From positions 62,001-126,000 of the forward strand of contig NZ_JAQQKW010000007.1 in NCBI RefSeq assembly GCF_028550395.1: a stretch of 64,000 nt of DNA, in the 5' to 3' direction. This DNA is from Asticcacaulis currens (GTDB lineage Bacteria; Pseudomonadota; Alphaproteobacteria; Caulobacterales; Caulobacteraceae). A program made the translations under genes and the position numbers. Below, in pieces: positions 9,028-17,253 of this stretch (positions are counted from its first letter, which is position 1; each line of letters starts with the position of its first letter). The notes below the pieces were generated by a model that saw nothing but the letters and a program-made list of their open reading frames with translations, had not been told where the DNA came from and made no database searches.

Positions 9028-10847
9028 GCGCTCGCCTCCTCCGGGACCCGCTCGAACTGCGTGCGGTAAAGCTCGGCATAGAGGCCGCCGCGCGCCAGCA
9101 GGTCGTCGTGCGTGCCGCGCTCAGTGATGCGCCCGTCGCGCAGCACCAGGATCAGGTCGGCATGGCGCACGGTCGAAAGGCGGTGGGCGATCATCAGGGT
9201 GGTGCGCCCGGCCATCAGCCGCTCCAGGGCCTGCTGCACCTTGACCTCGGATTGGGTATCGAGGGCTGAGGTCGCCTCATCGAGCAGCAGAAGTGGCGCG
9301 TCTTTCAGGAACGCACGCGCAATGGCGATGCGCTGTTTCTGCCCGCCGGACAGGCGCGACCCGCCTTCGCCGACGCGGGTATCAAGACCATCGGGCAGGT
9401 CGTCGATAAACTCCAGCGCCGCCGCGTCGCGCGCCGCCTGCACGATCTCCGTCTCGGTGGCGTCGGGGCGGCCATAGGCGATGTTGGCGCGAATGGTGTC
9501 GTCAAACAGAAACGGGTCCTGCGACACCAGCGCGATGTGGGCGCGCAGGGATTTCAGCGTCACGGCGCGCTGCGGCGTCTCACCGAAGCGGATTTCGCCG
9601 CCCGTATAGTCGTAAAAGCGCGGAATGAGGTTGAGCAGGGTCGATTTGCCCGATCCGGATGGCCCGACCAGCGCCACCGACTGACCCGCCCGCGCCTCAA
9701 AGCTCACCCCGTCCAGCACCGGCTTGTCGCCATAGGCGAAGGCGACAGTGTCAAAGGTCAGGCGGTCAAAGGGTTTCAGCGCTTGCGCATCGGGCGCATC
9801 GGCGATTTCCGGCGCGACGTCCAGCGCGGCAAACAGGCGGCGTGCCGCGGTAAAGCCTTCGGCCATCACGGTTTGCAGATTGGCCAGTTGCCGAAGGGAC
9901 TGCCCCGCCGCCCCAAGATAGGAGATATAGGCCGTAAAACCGCCCAGCGTCATGGCCCCCGACTGAGCGCGCCAGCCGGCATAGACGACAACGAGCGCCA
10001 GCACGATGGTGGTCAGGGCTTCGGTCACCGGGGCGGCGGCGGCGCGGGCATTGGCACCCTTGATGATGTGCTTCTGACGCCGCGCGATGACGGCATCGAC
10101 GCGGCCCTGCTCATAGGCTTCGCGGTTGTTGATCTTGACGATCTTCACACCATCAAGGCTCTCCATGATGGCGGTCGATAGGGACGAGGTTTCGTCCATC
10201 GCGCCCTGCGCGGCTTTTTTGGTGCGGCGGTTGTACTGCCCCAGCACCGTCGCGATGACGGGCCCGGCGATCAGCACGCCCAGCGTCATGCGCCAGTCGA
10301 TAAAGGCCATATAGGCCAGTGAGCCGATGACGATGCCGCCGTGCTGAACATAGTTGACGACGCCATTGGTGGTGGCTTCGCGCATCAGCCCGGCGTCGAA
10401 CAGCACCGAGGACAGGTAGCTGCCCGAATGCGCCTTGTTGAGGTGGCCGAGGTCGGCATGGACCATATTGCCGAACAGTTGCGACTGGATGCGCCCCACA
10501 AGCTGGTGCCCGACGCGGTTGACCGAGGTGGCTAAGCCCAGTTGCGACACCAGCCGCACCAGCGTCGCCCCGATCATCACGGCCGGCACCCAGATCAGCG
10601 GGTGGGCCGCGACAAAGGCAGGGACTTCGGACGCGGCGGCCGAATCGCTTTCGCCGAACAACAGTTCGATGCCGGGCTTCAGGCACCAGATGACGAATGA
10701 GGTCGAAACCGCGACCATGACGGCACAGACCAGCGCCAGCCCCAGAAAGCCTTTGTATTTTTGCAGATAATCGCGCCACACCCGCGCCATGACGGCGCGC
10801 GAGCCGGTCTCCGGCAGGGCAGGGGTATCGGCGGCAATGGGGGTCAT
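9024..10847 (-). CDS. MsbA-like ABC lipid exporter (fused membrane and ATPase domains)
   Basis: 607 aa from ATG 10847; an upstream extension in the same frame reads through repeat DNA and is rejected. The N-terminal half has six predicted membrane helices; the C-terminal half is a complete ATPase with Walker A GPSGSGKSTLL, signature LSGGQKQRIAIARA, Walker B LLLLDEATSALD and switch IAHRLSTVRHAD. Such half-transporters work as dimers and flip lipid A core or other lipids across the inner membrane. First gene of the four-gene run with DUF374, waaA and lpxK, which supports a lipid A role. Family sure, exact cargo inferred. Confidence 0.93.
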   Translation of the reverse strand: MTPIAADTPALPETGSRAVMARVWRDYLQKYKGFLGLALVCAVMVAVSTSFVIWCLKPGIELLFGESDSAAASEVPAFVAAHPLIWVPAVMIGATLVRLVSQLGLATSVNRVGHQLVGRIQSQLFGNMVHADLGHLNKAHSGSYLSSVLFDAGLMREATTNGVVNYVQHGGIVIGSLAYMAFIDWRMTLGVLIAGPVIATVLGQYNRRTKKAAQGAMDETSSLSTAIMESLDGVKIVKINNREAYEQGRVDAVIARRQKHIIKGANARAAAAPVTEALTTIVLALVVVYAGWRAQSGAMTLGGFTAYISYLGAAGQSLRQLANLQTVMAEGFTAARRLFAALDVAPEIADAPDAQALKPFDRLTFDTVAFAYGDKPVLDGVSFEARAGQSVALVGPSGSGKSTLLNLIPRFYDYTGGEIRFGETPQRAVTLKSLRAHIALVSQDPFLFDDTIRANIAYGRPDATETEIVQAARDAAALEFIDDLPDGLDTRVGEGGSRLSGGQKQRIAIARAFLKDAPLLLLDEATSALDTQSEVKVQQALERLMAGRTTLMIAHRLSTVRHADLILVLRDGRITERGTHDDLLARGGLYAELYRTQFERVPEEASA

Positions 10848-10961
10848 GAAAACGTGTAACTCTCTGAACCTCAAACTATATAGGGATATGCCCCTGACGG
10901 GCAAAGCCAATAGTTTGTCTTCCGGCGTGGAAATCTGTATATGGCGCGCTTGGATCATCTT

Positions 10962-11143
10962 CATACCTCCCCAACTTGTTGGGGAGGGGGACCGCACGAG
11001 CCTGTCTGAGCCTTGGCGAAGACAGGTGAGATGGGGTGGTGGGGGCCTTCTTATGCCCGGCGAGCGCGACGGGTTGAAACGTCGCAAGCCCCCCTCCGTC
11101 ACGCCTGCGGCGTGCCACCTCCCCCGGCACGCCGGGGGAGTAT
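10962..11143. repeat. GGGAGG-type palindromic repeat, copy A1
   Basis: Begins with the hairpin ATACCTCCCC-AACTTGTT-GGGGAGG and ends with a second hairpin around CACCTCCCCCGGCACGCCGGGGGAG; between them lies CCCCCCTCCGTCACGCCTGCGGCG. The same building blocks recur at six other places in the window. It fills most of the gap upstream of the ABC exporter gene and sits back to back with a family C repeat. It carries no convincing gene; frames through it read only repeat sequence. Confidence 0.75.
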
Positions 11144-11149
11144 GAGGTT

Positions 11150-11260
11150 AGAGCGATGTGCGGAAAAGTGTGAGCGGTTTTCCGCAAAAACATCGCGACA
11201 AAACAAAAATTTAGAGCGAAATGGCGATTCCTCTTAAAGTCATTTCGATCTAGAGCGCTC
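11150..11260. repeat. Two-hairpin repeat, copy C1
   Basis: An inverted pair GCGGAAAAGTGTGAGCGGTTTTCCGC inside GCGATGT...ACATCGC arms is followed by CAAAAATTTAGAGCGAAAT, a short loop, and ATTTCGATCTAGAGCGCTC. The arrangement of two consecutive hairpins separated by an A-rich link matches the copies at 32.2 kb and 40.1 kb. It ends 19 bases before the GTG start of the phosphatase-like gene, so it forms part of that gene's leader or promoter. Confidence 0.7.
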
Positions 11261-11279
11261 ACTTTTTAAATGGTACCCC

Positions 11280-11972
11280 GTGAAGCTGTTCAAGAAACGT
11301 AAAACGCCCAAGGTTTTCGACACCTCCACCCCATGGGGGCTGTTCAAGACCTATCTGGCCTTTCTGTGGAACGACCACGCCTATCTGCGGCTGGGCTTCA
11401 CCAATGCCCACTGGATCGACGACAAGATGGTGCGCACCAACCAGCCGTGGCCGTTTCAGCTCGCCTGGTTCAAAAAGCACGACGGCATCCGCACGGTGAT
11501 CAATCTGCGCGGCGGGCAGGGGGCGTTTTTCGCGCTGGAACGCCATGCCTGCCAAAAACTAGGGCTCGATCTGGTCGATTTCATCGTCACCTCGCGCGAT
11601 GTGCCGTCGGCCGAAGCCATCCTTGAGGCCGAAAAGCTGTTTGACAGCATCCAGTATCCGGCCCTGATGCACTGCAAATCCGGGGCGGATCGCGCCGGGA
11701 TCATGAGCGTCCTGTACCGCCATCTGCACCTCAAACACCCCCTGCGCGAGGCGGTGTCCGAACTGGGCCTGCGCACCCTGCATATGAAGGCGGGCAAGAC
11801 GGGCGTCCTCGACTATATTTTTGACTGCTATTTTGCCGAGGGCGAACCGCGCGGCATGTCCTTCGTCGAATGGACGCAGTCGGACCTGTATGATCCGGTG
11901 AAGATCAAGTCGGACTTCAAGGCCGCGTGGTGGGGCACGCTTCTGACCGAAAAGATTTTCCGCCGGGAGTAG
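11280..11972 (+). CDS. Tyrosine-phosphatase-like protein (CX5R motif)
   Basis: 230 aa with a GTG start. The active-site loop HCKSGADRAG gives the C-x5-R signature of cysteine phosphatases (about C132 and R138), placing it with the DSP/tyrosine phosphatase family proteins common in alphaproteobacteria. An early segment WIDDKMVRTNQPWP and VINLRGGQ resembles the front part of these domains. No signal peptide or membrane helix. Substrate is unknown; homologous bacterial proteins act on phosphoproteins, phosphoinositides or polysaccharide regulators. The Shine-Dalgarno is weak and the leader is a family C repeat. It stands alone before a lipoprotein gene on the same strand. Confidence 0.8.
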   Translation: MKLFKKRKTPKVFDTSTPWGLFKTYLAFLWNDHAYLRLGFTNAHWIDDKMVRTNQPWPFQLAWFKKHDGIRTVINLRGGQGAFFALERHACQKLGLDLVDFIVTSRDVPSAEAILEAEKLFDSIQYPALMHCKSGADRAGIMSVLYRHLHLKHPLREAVSELGLRTLHMKAGKTGVLDYIFDCYFAEGEPRGMSFVEWTQSDLYDPVKIKSDFKAAWWGTLLTEKIFRRE

Positions 11973-12034
11973 GGGCCGTTGCGCGCAGGTCGTTTTTCAA
12001 GCAAGATTTGAGACGACTGCGAAGGAAAACGAGT

Positions 12035-12355
12035 ATGGCCATGTCGCTGAAATTCATCGCTATGACGCTGGCGGCCTTGGCCCTGACCGGTTGCGCTTCG
12101 ACGCCGGAGCCGGTTGCGGGCAGCCCGCAGGCCGCCCTGCCGTCGCCCAAGGCGTGCAAGGCGCGCGATCTGGTCTTTACGAAAGACGCCAACGGCAAGG
12201 GCTATTGCGTCACCGAGGCGCAGGCCAAGTGCCAGCAATCGGCGCTTCTGGTGCTGGGCGACGCCGACTGTCTCAATACGCTGATGTGGAAGGACAACAC
12301 CTCGCGTCCCGAACCGCTGCCGCGCGGCACGGCGGTGACCCCGACGAAGAACTGA
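12035..12355 (+). CDS. Small cysteine-containing lipoprotein
   Basis: 106 aa. The N-terminus has a short charged start, a hydrophobic core and the lipobox LALTGCAS, so the mature protein is lipid-anchored at the Cys of about residue 18. Four more Cys residues lie in the mature part (segments KACKARD, GYCVTE, AKCQQ, DADCLN), enough for two disulfides in the periplasm. The ATG at 12035 is preceded by GAAGGAAAAC, a good ribosome site; a longer frame from 11927 overlaps the previous gene and lacks a signal. Function unknown. Confidence 0.8.
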   Translation: MAMSLKFIAMTLAALALTGCASTPEPVAGSPQAALPSPKACKARDLVFTKDANGKGYCVTEAQAKCQQSALLVLGDADCLNTLMWKDNTSRPEPLPRGTAVTPTKN

Positions 12356-12362
12356 GGTCAAA

Positions 12363-12392
12363 CCTCTCCACATCGCTGGCGATGTGGAGAGG
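12363..12392. terminator. Hairpin between convergent genes
   Basis: A perfect 14-base inverted repeat (CCTCTCCACATCGC and its complement) with a two-base gap lies just after the lipoprotein stop and just before the DUF4170 stop. Position suggests a two-way terminator. There is no clear T run on either side, so it may instead be a trimmed member of the GGGAGG repeat family. Confidence 0.6.
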
Positions 12393-12397
12393 GGTAA

Positions 12398-12622
12398 TCA
12401 ATCGTTGGCCGGATTCAGCAGGCGGTGGGCGTGGATGACGAAATAGCGCATCAGGGCGTTATCGACCGTCGATTGCGCCTTGGCGCGCCAGGCGGTCTTG
12501 GCTTCTTCGTAGCTGGCATAGGCGCCGACAAATTCGACCGCCTTGAGGTCCTTGAAGTCGGTGCTGCCGGGGGCTTGCAGTTCGCCGCCGATGACGATGT
12601 GAAGCAGTTGTTTGTCGCTCAT
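12398..12622 (-). CDS. DUF4170 family protein
   Basis: 74 aa from ATG 12622 (MSDKQLLHIVIGGEL); the frame extends upstream to 12697 but that part overlaps cysQ in another frame and is rejected. The body FKDLKAVEFVGAYASYEEA and the ending YFVIHAHRLL are typical of DUF4170, a small soluble alphaproteobacterial family. Its regular neighbours are cysQ and pmbA/tldE homologues, as here: it follows cysQ by ten bases. Function is not known; shared operon suggests a tie to the CysQ step. Confidence 0.85.
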   Translation of the reverse strand: MSDKQLLHIVIGGELQAPGSTDFKDLKAVEFVGAYASYEEAKTAWRAKAQSTVDNALMRYFVIHAHRLLNPAND

Positions 12623-12632
12623 GGTCAAACTC

Positions 12633-13448
12633 TCAGAGGGTTTCGAGGGAGGGAAGGGCGGCGCAGCGACGCCGGATTTCGGGATACAGGCCGGCATTGG
12701 CGCAGATCAGCGAGGCTTTGAGGCTGTCGGGGGCGTTGAAGTCATAGGCCTGCCCCAGATGGTCGGAGACGATGGCCCCGGCCTCATGGCAGATCAGGGT
12801 GGCCGCCGCCACGTCCCAGTCGCGTTTGGGCGTCAGGGCCAGCGTAAAATCGGCGCGGCCCGCCGCCACGCACACCATGCGATAGGCGACCGAGGGGCGA
12901 GAGGTTATGCTCATCTTCGGCCACGGCTCCGGCCAGATGTCGCGGCCGAACAGACGGGCATCGCCGATCCCCTGTGCCGCGCTGAGGTCCGAAGTCTCGG
13001 AGGCGCGGATCGGCTCGCCATTGAGAAACGCGCCCAGGCCCTTGCCCGCACTGTACATTTCCTGCGCGTCGGGCGCATAGACCACAGCGGCGACGGGCTG
13101 GCGCGCCTGCACCAGACTGAGGGCGATGGTCCAGTAGGGGGAGCCCTTGGTAAAGCCCATGGTGCCGTCGATGGGGTCGAGCACGAACAGGTGCGACTGC
13201 GTCAGGCGGGCGGGCGTGTCGGGCGATTCCTCGCTCTGCCAGCCATAGCCGGGGCGCGCGTCCAAAAGCGCCTCCTTCAGCCACAGATCGACCTCCAGAT
13301 CGGCATTGGTGACGATGGAGCCGTCGGATTTGTAAGAGATATTCAGCCCCTGCGCCTTGAGGTGCTGGGCCAGCGCCCCGGCGCGGCGCGCCCGGTCGAT
13401 CAGCAGATCAAGCTCGTCCTCAAGCGTCGGCGCGGCCCGGCTCATCAC
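12633..13448 (-). CDS. cysQ: 3'(2'),5'-bisphosphate nucleotidase, inositol monophosphatase family
   Basis: 271 aa. Carries the metal-binding signatures of the inositol monophosphatase superfamily: WQSEES (about residue 70), LDPIDGT (about residue 90) and KRDWDVAAATLICHEAG (about residue 210). CysQ removes the 3' phosphate from PAP or PAPS left by sulfate assimilation, protecting RNases and sulfotransferases. The substrate assignment rests on family and genomic context; an inositol phosphatase role is possible. Its start overlaps the pmbA stop by four bases (ATGA). Confidence 0.88.
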   Translation of the reverse strand: MMSRAAPTLEDELDLLIDRARRAGALAQHLKAQGLNISYKSDGSIVTNADLEVDLWLKEALLDARPGYGWQSEESPDTPARLTQSHLFVLDPIDGTMGFTKGSPYWTIALSLVQARQPVAAVVYAPDAQEMYSAGKGLGAFLNGEPIRASETSDLSAAQGIGDARLFGRDIWPEPWPKMSITSRPSVAYRMVCVAAGRADFTLALTPKRDWDVAAATLICHEAGAIVSDHLGQAYDFNAPDSLKASLICANAGLYPEIRRRCAALPSLETL

Positions 13449-14812
13449 TTGCCCCCGATGCTCAGGCCATCGACCAGAATCGAGGGGGTGTCGAGCGTCC
13501 CCTTGATCTCAAGGTCTGAGGCGGGCTGAAGGCGCGCAAAAATGTCGATCAGATTGCCGGCGACGGTGATTTCATTGACCGGGTGCGTCAGTTCGCCATT
13601 TTCAAACACAAAGCCCGATGCCCCGGCCGACCAGTCGCCTGTGTCCGAATTGACGCTGGGGCCGAACATCGAGGTGATCAGAACGCCGGAACCGGCGGCT
13701 TTCATCAGGTCGTCGGCGGAGGTCGTACCGGGGCTCAGCGTCACATTATGCGCCGATACGCCCGCCGGATGCGCCAGAGAGCGCGAGGCGTGGCCGGTCG
13801 AAGCCATGCCCAGTTGCCGCCCGGCGGCACTGTTGAGCAGCCAGGTGGTCAGGATACCGTCGTCGATCAGGGCGCGCTCACGCACCGCCACGCCTTCGTC
13901 GTCATAGAGGCACGAGCCCAGACCGCGCGGGCGAAACGGATTGTCGATGATGTGCACACCGGGTGCGAACAGGCGCTGCCCCAGCCTGTCCTTCAGATAG
14001 CTGGAGCCGCGCGCCACCGACGGGCCAGAAATGGCCCCCAGAAACAGGCCGATCAGCGACTTGGCCGTGCGCGGTTCGAACAGGACCGGGGCGGTGCGGC
14101 TGTCGATCTTGCGCGCGCCCAGCGCCTTTAACGCACGTTCGGCGGCAATAGCCCCCGTGGCTTCGGGGGCGGGCAGATCGGACAGGTAGCGCGTTGAGCG
14201 GCCTTCGCCGTCGCGCTCCATGCCGCCGGTTTCGTCCGTGGCGATCAGACGCGCCGACTGAAAGGACAGGCTGGTGCGGTGGCGGCCTTCAAAGCCGTCC
14301 GAGGTGAGAAGCTGCCAGCGGGTGAAGCTCTGGCCCGCACTGGCCGCGTCGCTTTGCAGGCGCGGGTCGATCAGACCGGCGGCTTCACAGGCCAGCGCCC
14401 GCTCGCGCAAGGCATCGGCGCTCAGCTCTGTGGGGTCGAAAATATCGAGATCCACACCGTCTCCGCGCCACAGCAGCGCCGGGTCGGCCAGACCGGCATA
14501 GGCGTCATCCGGGGCCAGTCGCGCCATGGCGACGCAGCGTTCGACCAGCCGTTGCAGCGTGCGCCCGGAAAATTCGGAGACCGACACCACGGCCTGTTTC
14601 TGACCGACAAACACCCGCAGGCCCAGATCGGTGGCCTCATCGCTTTCGACCGTCTCCACCGCGCCCTTGCGTACCCCGACGCTGAGCGAGCGGCTGCTGG
14701 AAAAGACGGCTTCGGCGGCATCCGCACCCTGCGCCCGCGCCAGACCGATGACGTGTTCAAGTAACGCCGTGGGATCGGTGCGGGCGGGCGTGTCTGTTTG
14801 CATATGCAGCAT
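13445..14812 (-). CDS. pmbA: TldE/PmbA-type metallopeptidase homologue
   Basis: 455 aa from ATG 14812; MQTD at 14803 is also possible, while the frame to 14854 gives an unlikely basic N-terminus. It fits the U62 TldD/TldE family: GVRKGAVETVESDEATDLGLRVFVG at the front (read in two halves) and the late block GVSAHNVTLSPG, then ITSMFGPSVNSDTGDWSAGASG. TldE lacks the zinc-binding HExxH of TldD; none is visible here, so this is the E-type partner. TldD/E pairs cleave or mature peptides. The TldD partner is not in the window. First gene of the pmbA-cysQ-DUF4170 operon. Confidence 0.9.
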   Translation of the reverse strand: MLHMQTDTPARTDPTALLEHVIGLARAQGADAAEAVFSSSRSLSVGVRKGAVETVESDEATDLGLRVFVGQKQAVVSVSEFSGRTLQRLVERCVAMARLAPDDAYAGLADPALLWRGDGVDLDIFDPTELSADALRERALACEAAGLIDPRLQSDAASAGQSFTRWQLLTSDGFEGRHRTSLSFQSARLIATDETGGMERDGEGRSTRYLSDLPAPEATGAIAAERALKALGARKIDSRTAPVLFEPRTAKSLIGLFLGAISGPSVARGSSYLKDRLGQRLFAPGVHIIDNPFRPRGLGSCLYDDEGVAVRERALIDDGILTTWLLNSAAGRQLGMASTGHASRSLAHPAGVSAHNVTLSPGTTSADDLMKAAGSGVLITSMFGPSVNSDTGDWSAGASGFVFENGELTHPVNEITVAGNLIDIFARLQPASDLEIKGTLDTPSILVDGLSIGGK

Positions 14813-15000
14813 AGGTCTTTCTAGGCGCGGCGAGGGGCAGGGCGCAAGTCTCAATTGGAACGATTCGCAGACCTGAGCACTATAACCTTGTTTTACAGGA
14901 TTATTTCCTGACGATTAGTATAATCTTTAGGGCGATCCTCTAGGCTTAGCCCCCAGATACGCAGACTGTGGTGGGCTGCGTGATATCTCGCAGGGGTTTT

Positions 15001-16965
15001 ATGCTGATACGGACCGAGCGCACCGCAGAATGGCGTCGGTATTTCCACCGGTTGTTCCGTCGTATGCGGGCGGACTATCGTCGGGGCGAAGTCGATCCGG
15101 CGGAATTGAAGCGGCAAAGAGCGATTGCCCTGCGCCCCATTGTGCGCGGCCTGTGCGGCGTGGTCGGCAGCTATTACATCATCATCTTCATCTCGCACTT
15201 CTTCTACGAGACGGGGATGGATCTTCCGATCATGGCCAGTCTGGCCGGGCTTACCTCGCTGGCGAGCTGGGTCTTTTTCTTCTGGACGCGAGGGACTGAA
15301 AACACGCATCGGCTGGAAATCAGCGGTCTGGTTGTCAATCTGCTGATGTATATCAATGTGGTGGCCTATCAGAGCCTGCATTTCGAGCCGCCCAAGCTGG
15401 TCTATTTCGTTCTGCTGACTCTGGTCTATGCCACCTCGGCGGTGTCGCTGCGGGTCGTGCTGCCGTCCTCACTGGTGGCCATTGTCACCATGTTCTTTAT
15501 GGCCCATCACGCGGGCTATCCGGTGCTGAAACAGCACGTGTGGGTCGGCATTGCCGGTATTGTGACCGCCTTCGGCATGGCGGGCATCATGCGGACCACC
15601 ATCTTCCGCGCCGTCCATGCGCGCGTTCTGGCCGACAAGCACCGCCATGAAGCGCAGGTTCTGGCCCATTATGACGCGCTGACGGGCCTGCCCAACCGGC
15701 GCAGCTTTTTTACCGAGCTGGATGTGGCCCTGATCGGGGCGACGCGCGGGCACGCTTTCGATCTGGCTTTGATCGATCTGGACGGCTTCAAGCCGGTTAA
15801 CGACCTCTATGGCCACAGCGTCGGCGATGCCCTGCTCATTGAGGTCGGCAAGCGTCTGCGGGCGGTGGTGGGCGACGGCGGTGTCGTGGCGCGGCTGGGC
15901 GGTGATGAATTTGCGCTGATCCTCAACAGGCAAAGGAGCGACGACGCGTTGCGGCGCTTCGGCGAAGACCTGTGTGACGCCTTGCGTGAAACCTATCTGC
16001 TGGGCGGCGGGGTCTGCGCCAATATCTCGGGCTCGGTCGGTTTCGTTCATTCCGAGCCGGCGGCCCAGTGGAGCGCCTCGCAAATGCTGGAACGCGCCGA
16101 CTACGCCCTCTACTATGCCAAACAGAACCTGCGTGGCGCGCCGGTCATCTTCGACCGCCGCCACGAAAGCGAGATGCAGGATTTCGGCGCCGTGGATCAG
16201 ACCCTGCGCTCCTCCGATCTGGAAAGCGAGCTTTACATCGTCTTTCAGCCGCAGATCGACCTGCGGGCGCAGCGCACCGTCAGCTTCGAGGCGCTGGCGC
16301 GCTGGCAGTCGGAAAAGCTCGGGCCTGTGAGACCGGATATCTTCATCCGCGCCGCCGAACGGTCCGGTCTGATCAGCGACATCACCCTGATCCTGTTGCG
16401 CAAGGCGCTGGTGGCGGTGCGTGACTGGCCTGCGGATATGCGCGTCTCCTTCAACCTCTCGGCGCGCGATCTGCGCTCTTTGCCCGCCATCCGGCGCATC
16501 TGTGACACGGTCAGGCTGTCCGGTATTGATGCGCAGCGTATCGAGTTCGAGATTACGGAAACCGCCATGCTGAGCGACCTCGATCAGGCGCTGGAGGCAC
16601 TGGCCCTGCTCAAGGGCATGGGCAGCCGTATCGCGCTCGATGACTTCGGATCGGGTTATTCCAGCTTCGGCTATATCCACCGTCTGCCGGCCGATAAGAT
16701 CAAGATCGACCGCAGTTTCGTGACCCAGCTTCTGCGCCATGAATCGACGGTGAAGATCGTCAAGACCCTGATCGACCTGTGCGGAAACCTGTCGCTTGAT
16801 CACGTCATCGAAGGCGTGGAAACGGCGGCGGAGCTGCGTCGTCTGGAAGAGATCGGGGCGCGTTATATTCAGGGCTATTACTTCGCCGAACCGATGCGGG
16901 CTGAGGCCATCAGGGCCTATCTGACCGCGGAGTCGTGGCGTGAAGGGCTGAAGCAGACGGGTTAG
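15001..16965 (+). CDS. Membrane GGDEF-EAL cyclic-di-GMP enzyme
   Basis: 654 aa from ATG 15001, which follows GCAGGGG; the frame opens at 14968 with GTG but lacks a ribosome site. The first 200 residues hold about five or six hydrophobic helices and no recognised ligand domain. Then a GGDEF domain with intact GGDEF at residues 300-304, and an EAL domain with EAL at 430-432, DDFGSGYSS and VIEGVET, all key residues present. Both diguanylate cyclase and phosphodiesterase activity are therefore possible. No RxxD inhibitory site stands five residues before GGDEF. The gene is monocistronic, divergent from pmbA. Confidence 0.95.
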   Translation: MLIRTERTAEWRRYFHRLFRRMRADYRRGEVDPAELKRQRAIALRPIVRGLCGVVGSYYIIIFISHFFYETGMDLPIMASLAGLTSLASWVFFFWTRGTENTHRLEISGLVVNLLMYINVVAYQSLHFEPPKLVYFVLLTLVYATSAVSLRVVLPSSLVAIVTMFFMAHHAGYPVLKQHVWVGIAGIVTAFGMAGIMRTTIFRAVHARVLADKHRHEAQVLAHYDALTGLPNRRSFFTELDVALIGATRGHAFDLALIDLDGFKPVNDLYGHSVGDALLIEVGKRLRAVVGDGGVVARLGGDEFALILNRQRSDDALRRFGEDLCDALRETYLLGGGVCANISGSVGFVHSEPAAQWSASQMLERADYALYYAKQNLRGAPVIFDRRHESEMQDFGAVDQTLRSSDLESELYIVFQPQIDLRAQRTVSFEALARWQSEKLGPVRPDIFIRAAERSGLISDITLILLRKALVAVRDWPADMRVSFNLSARDLRSLPAIRRICDTVRLSGIDAQRIEFEITETAMLSDLDQALEALALLKGMGSRIALDDFGSGYSSFGYIHRLPADKIKIDRSFVTQLLRHESTVKIVKTLIDLCGNLSLDHVIEGVETAAELRRLEEIGARYIQGYYFAEPMRAEAIRAYLTAESWREGLKQTG

Positions 16966-17037
16966 GGCTTAGAGCGGGCGGATTTCAGGTGAAGCGTCAT
17001 CCCGCTCAACATTTGTATCTTGCCGCGAACTTCGAGA

Positions 17038-17199
17038 CTAATCGTCCTTTTTCGAGGCCCCGGCCTCGCTGAGGGCGATGGCAATGGCCTGATCGCGGGT
17101 TTTGACCGTTTCACCGCTGGAACTTTTGAGGTCGCCGTCCTTGAATTCGTGCATGACCTTGTCGATTTTGCGCTTCTGAGCCGGGGTTTGCCTGGGCAT
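17038..17199 (-). CDS. DUF6496-type small basic protein
   Basis: 53 aa, starting MPRQTPAQKRKIDKVMHEF and containing SGETVKTRDQAIAIALSEAG, the signature of a small lysine-rich family (DUF6496) widespread in proteobacteria. The ribosome site is excellent: AGGAGG six bases before ATG. The overlapping longer frame on this strand is out of phase and carries no family match. No function is established; members are soluble and highly charged, and some are near stress genes. It follows the SGNH esterase gene on the same strand by about 55 bases. Confidence 0.8.
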   Translation of the reverse strand: MPRQTPAQKRKIDKVMHEFKDGDLKSSSGETVKTRDQAIAIALSEAGASKKDD

Positions 17200-17253
17200 G
17201 GCCGTCCTCCTGTGGGGAGCGCGGACTGTGGGCCTGCCCGCATCAGGAAGCGA

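Noticed and set aside
11927-12034. Upstream extension of the lipoprotein frame
   Set aside because: It overlaps the phosphatase-like gene in another phase and would bury the lipoprotein signal.
15469-16803. 444-codon minus-strand frame opposite the GGDEF-EAL gene
   Set aside because: Antisense shadow of a gene with intact catalytic motifs.
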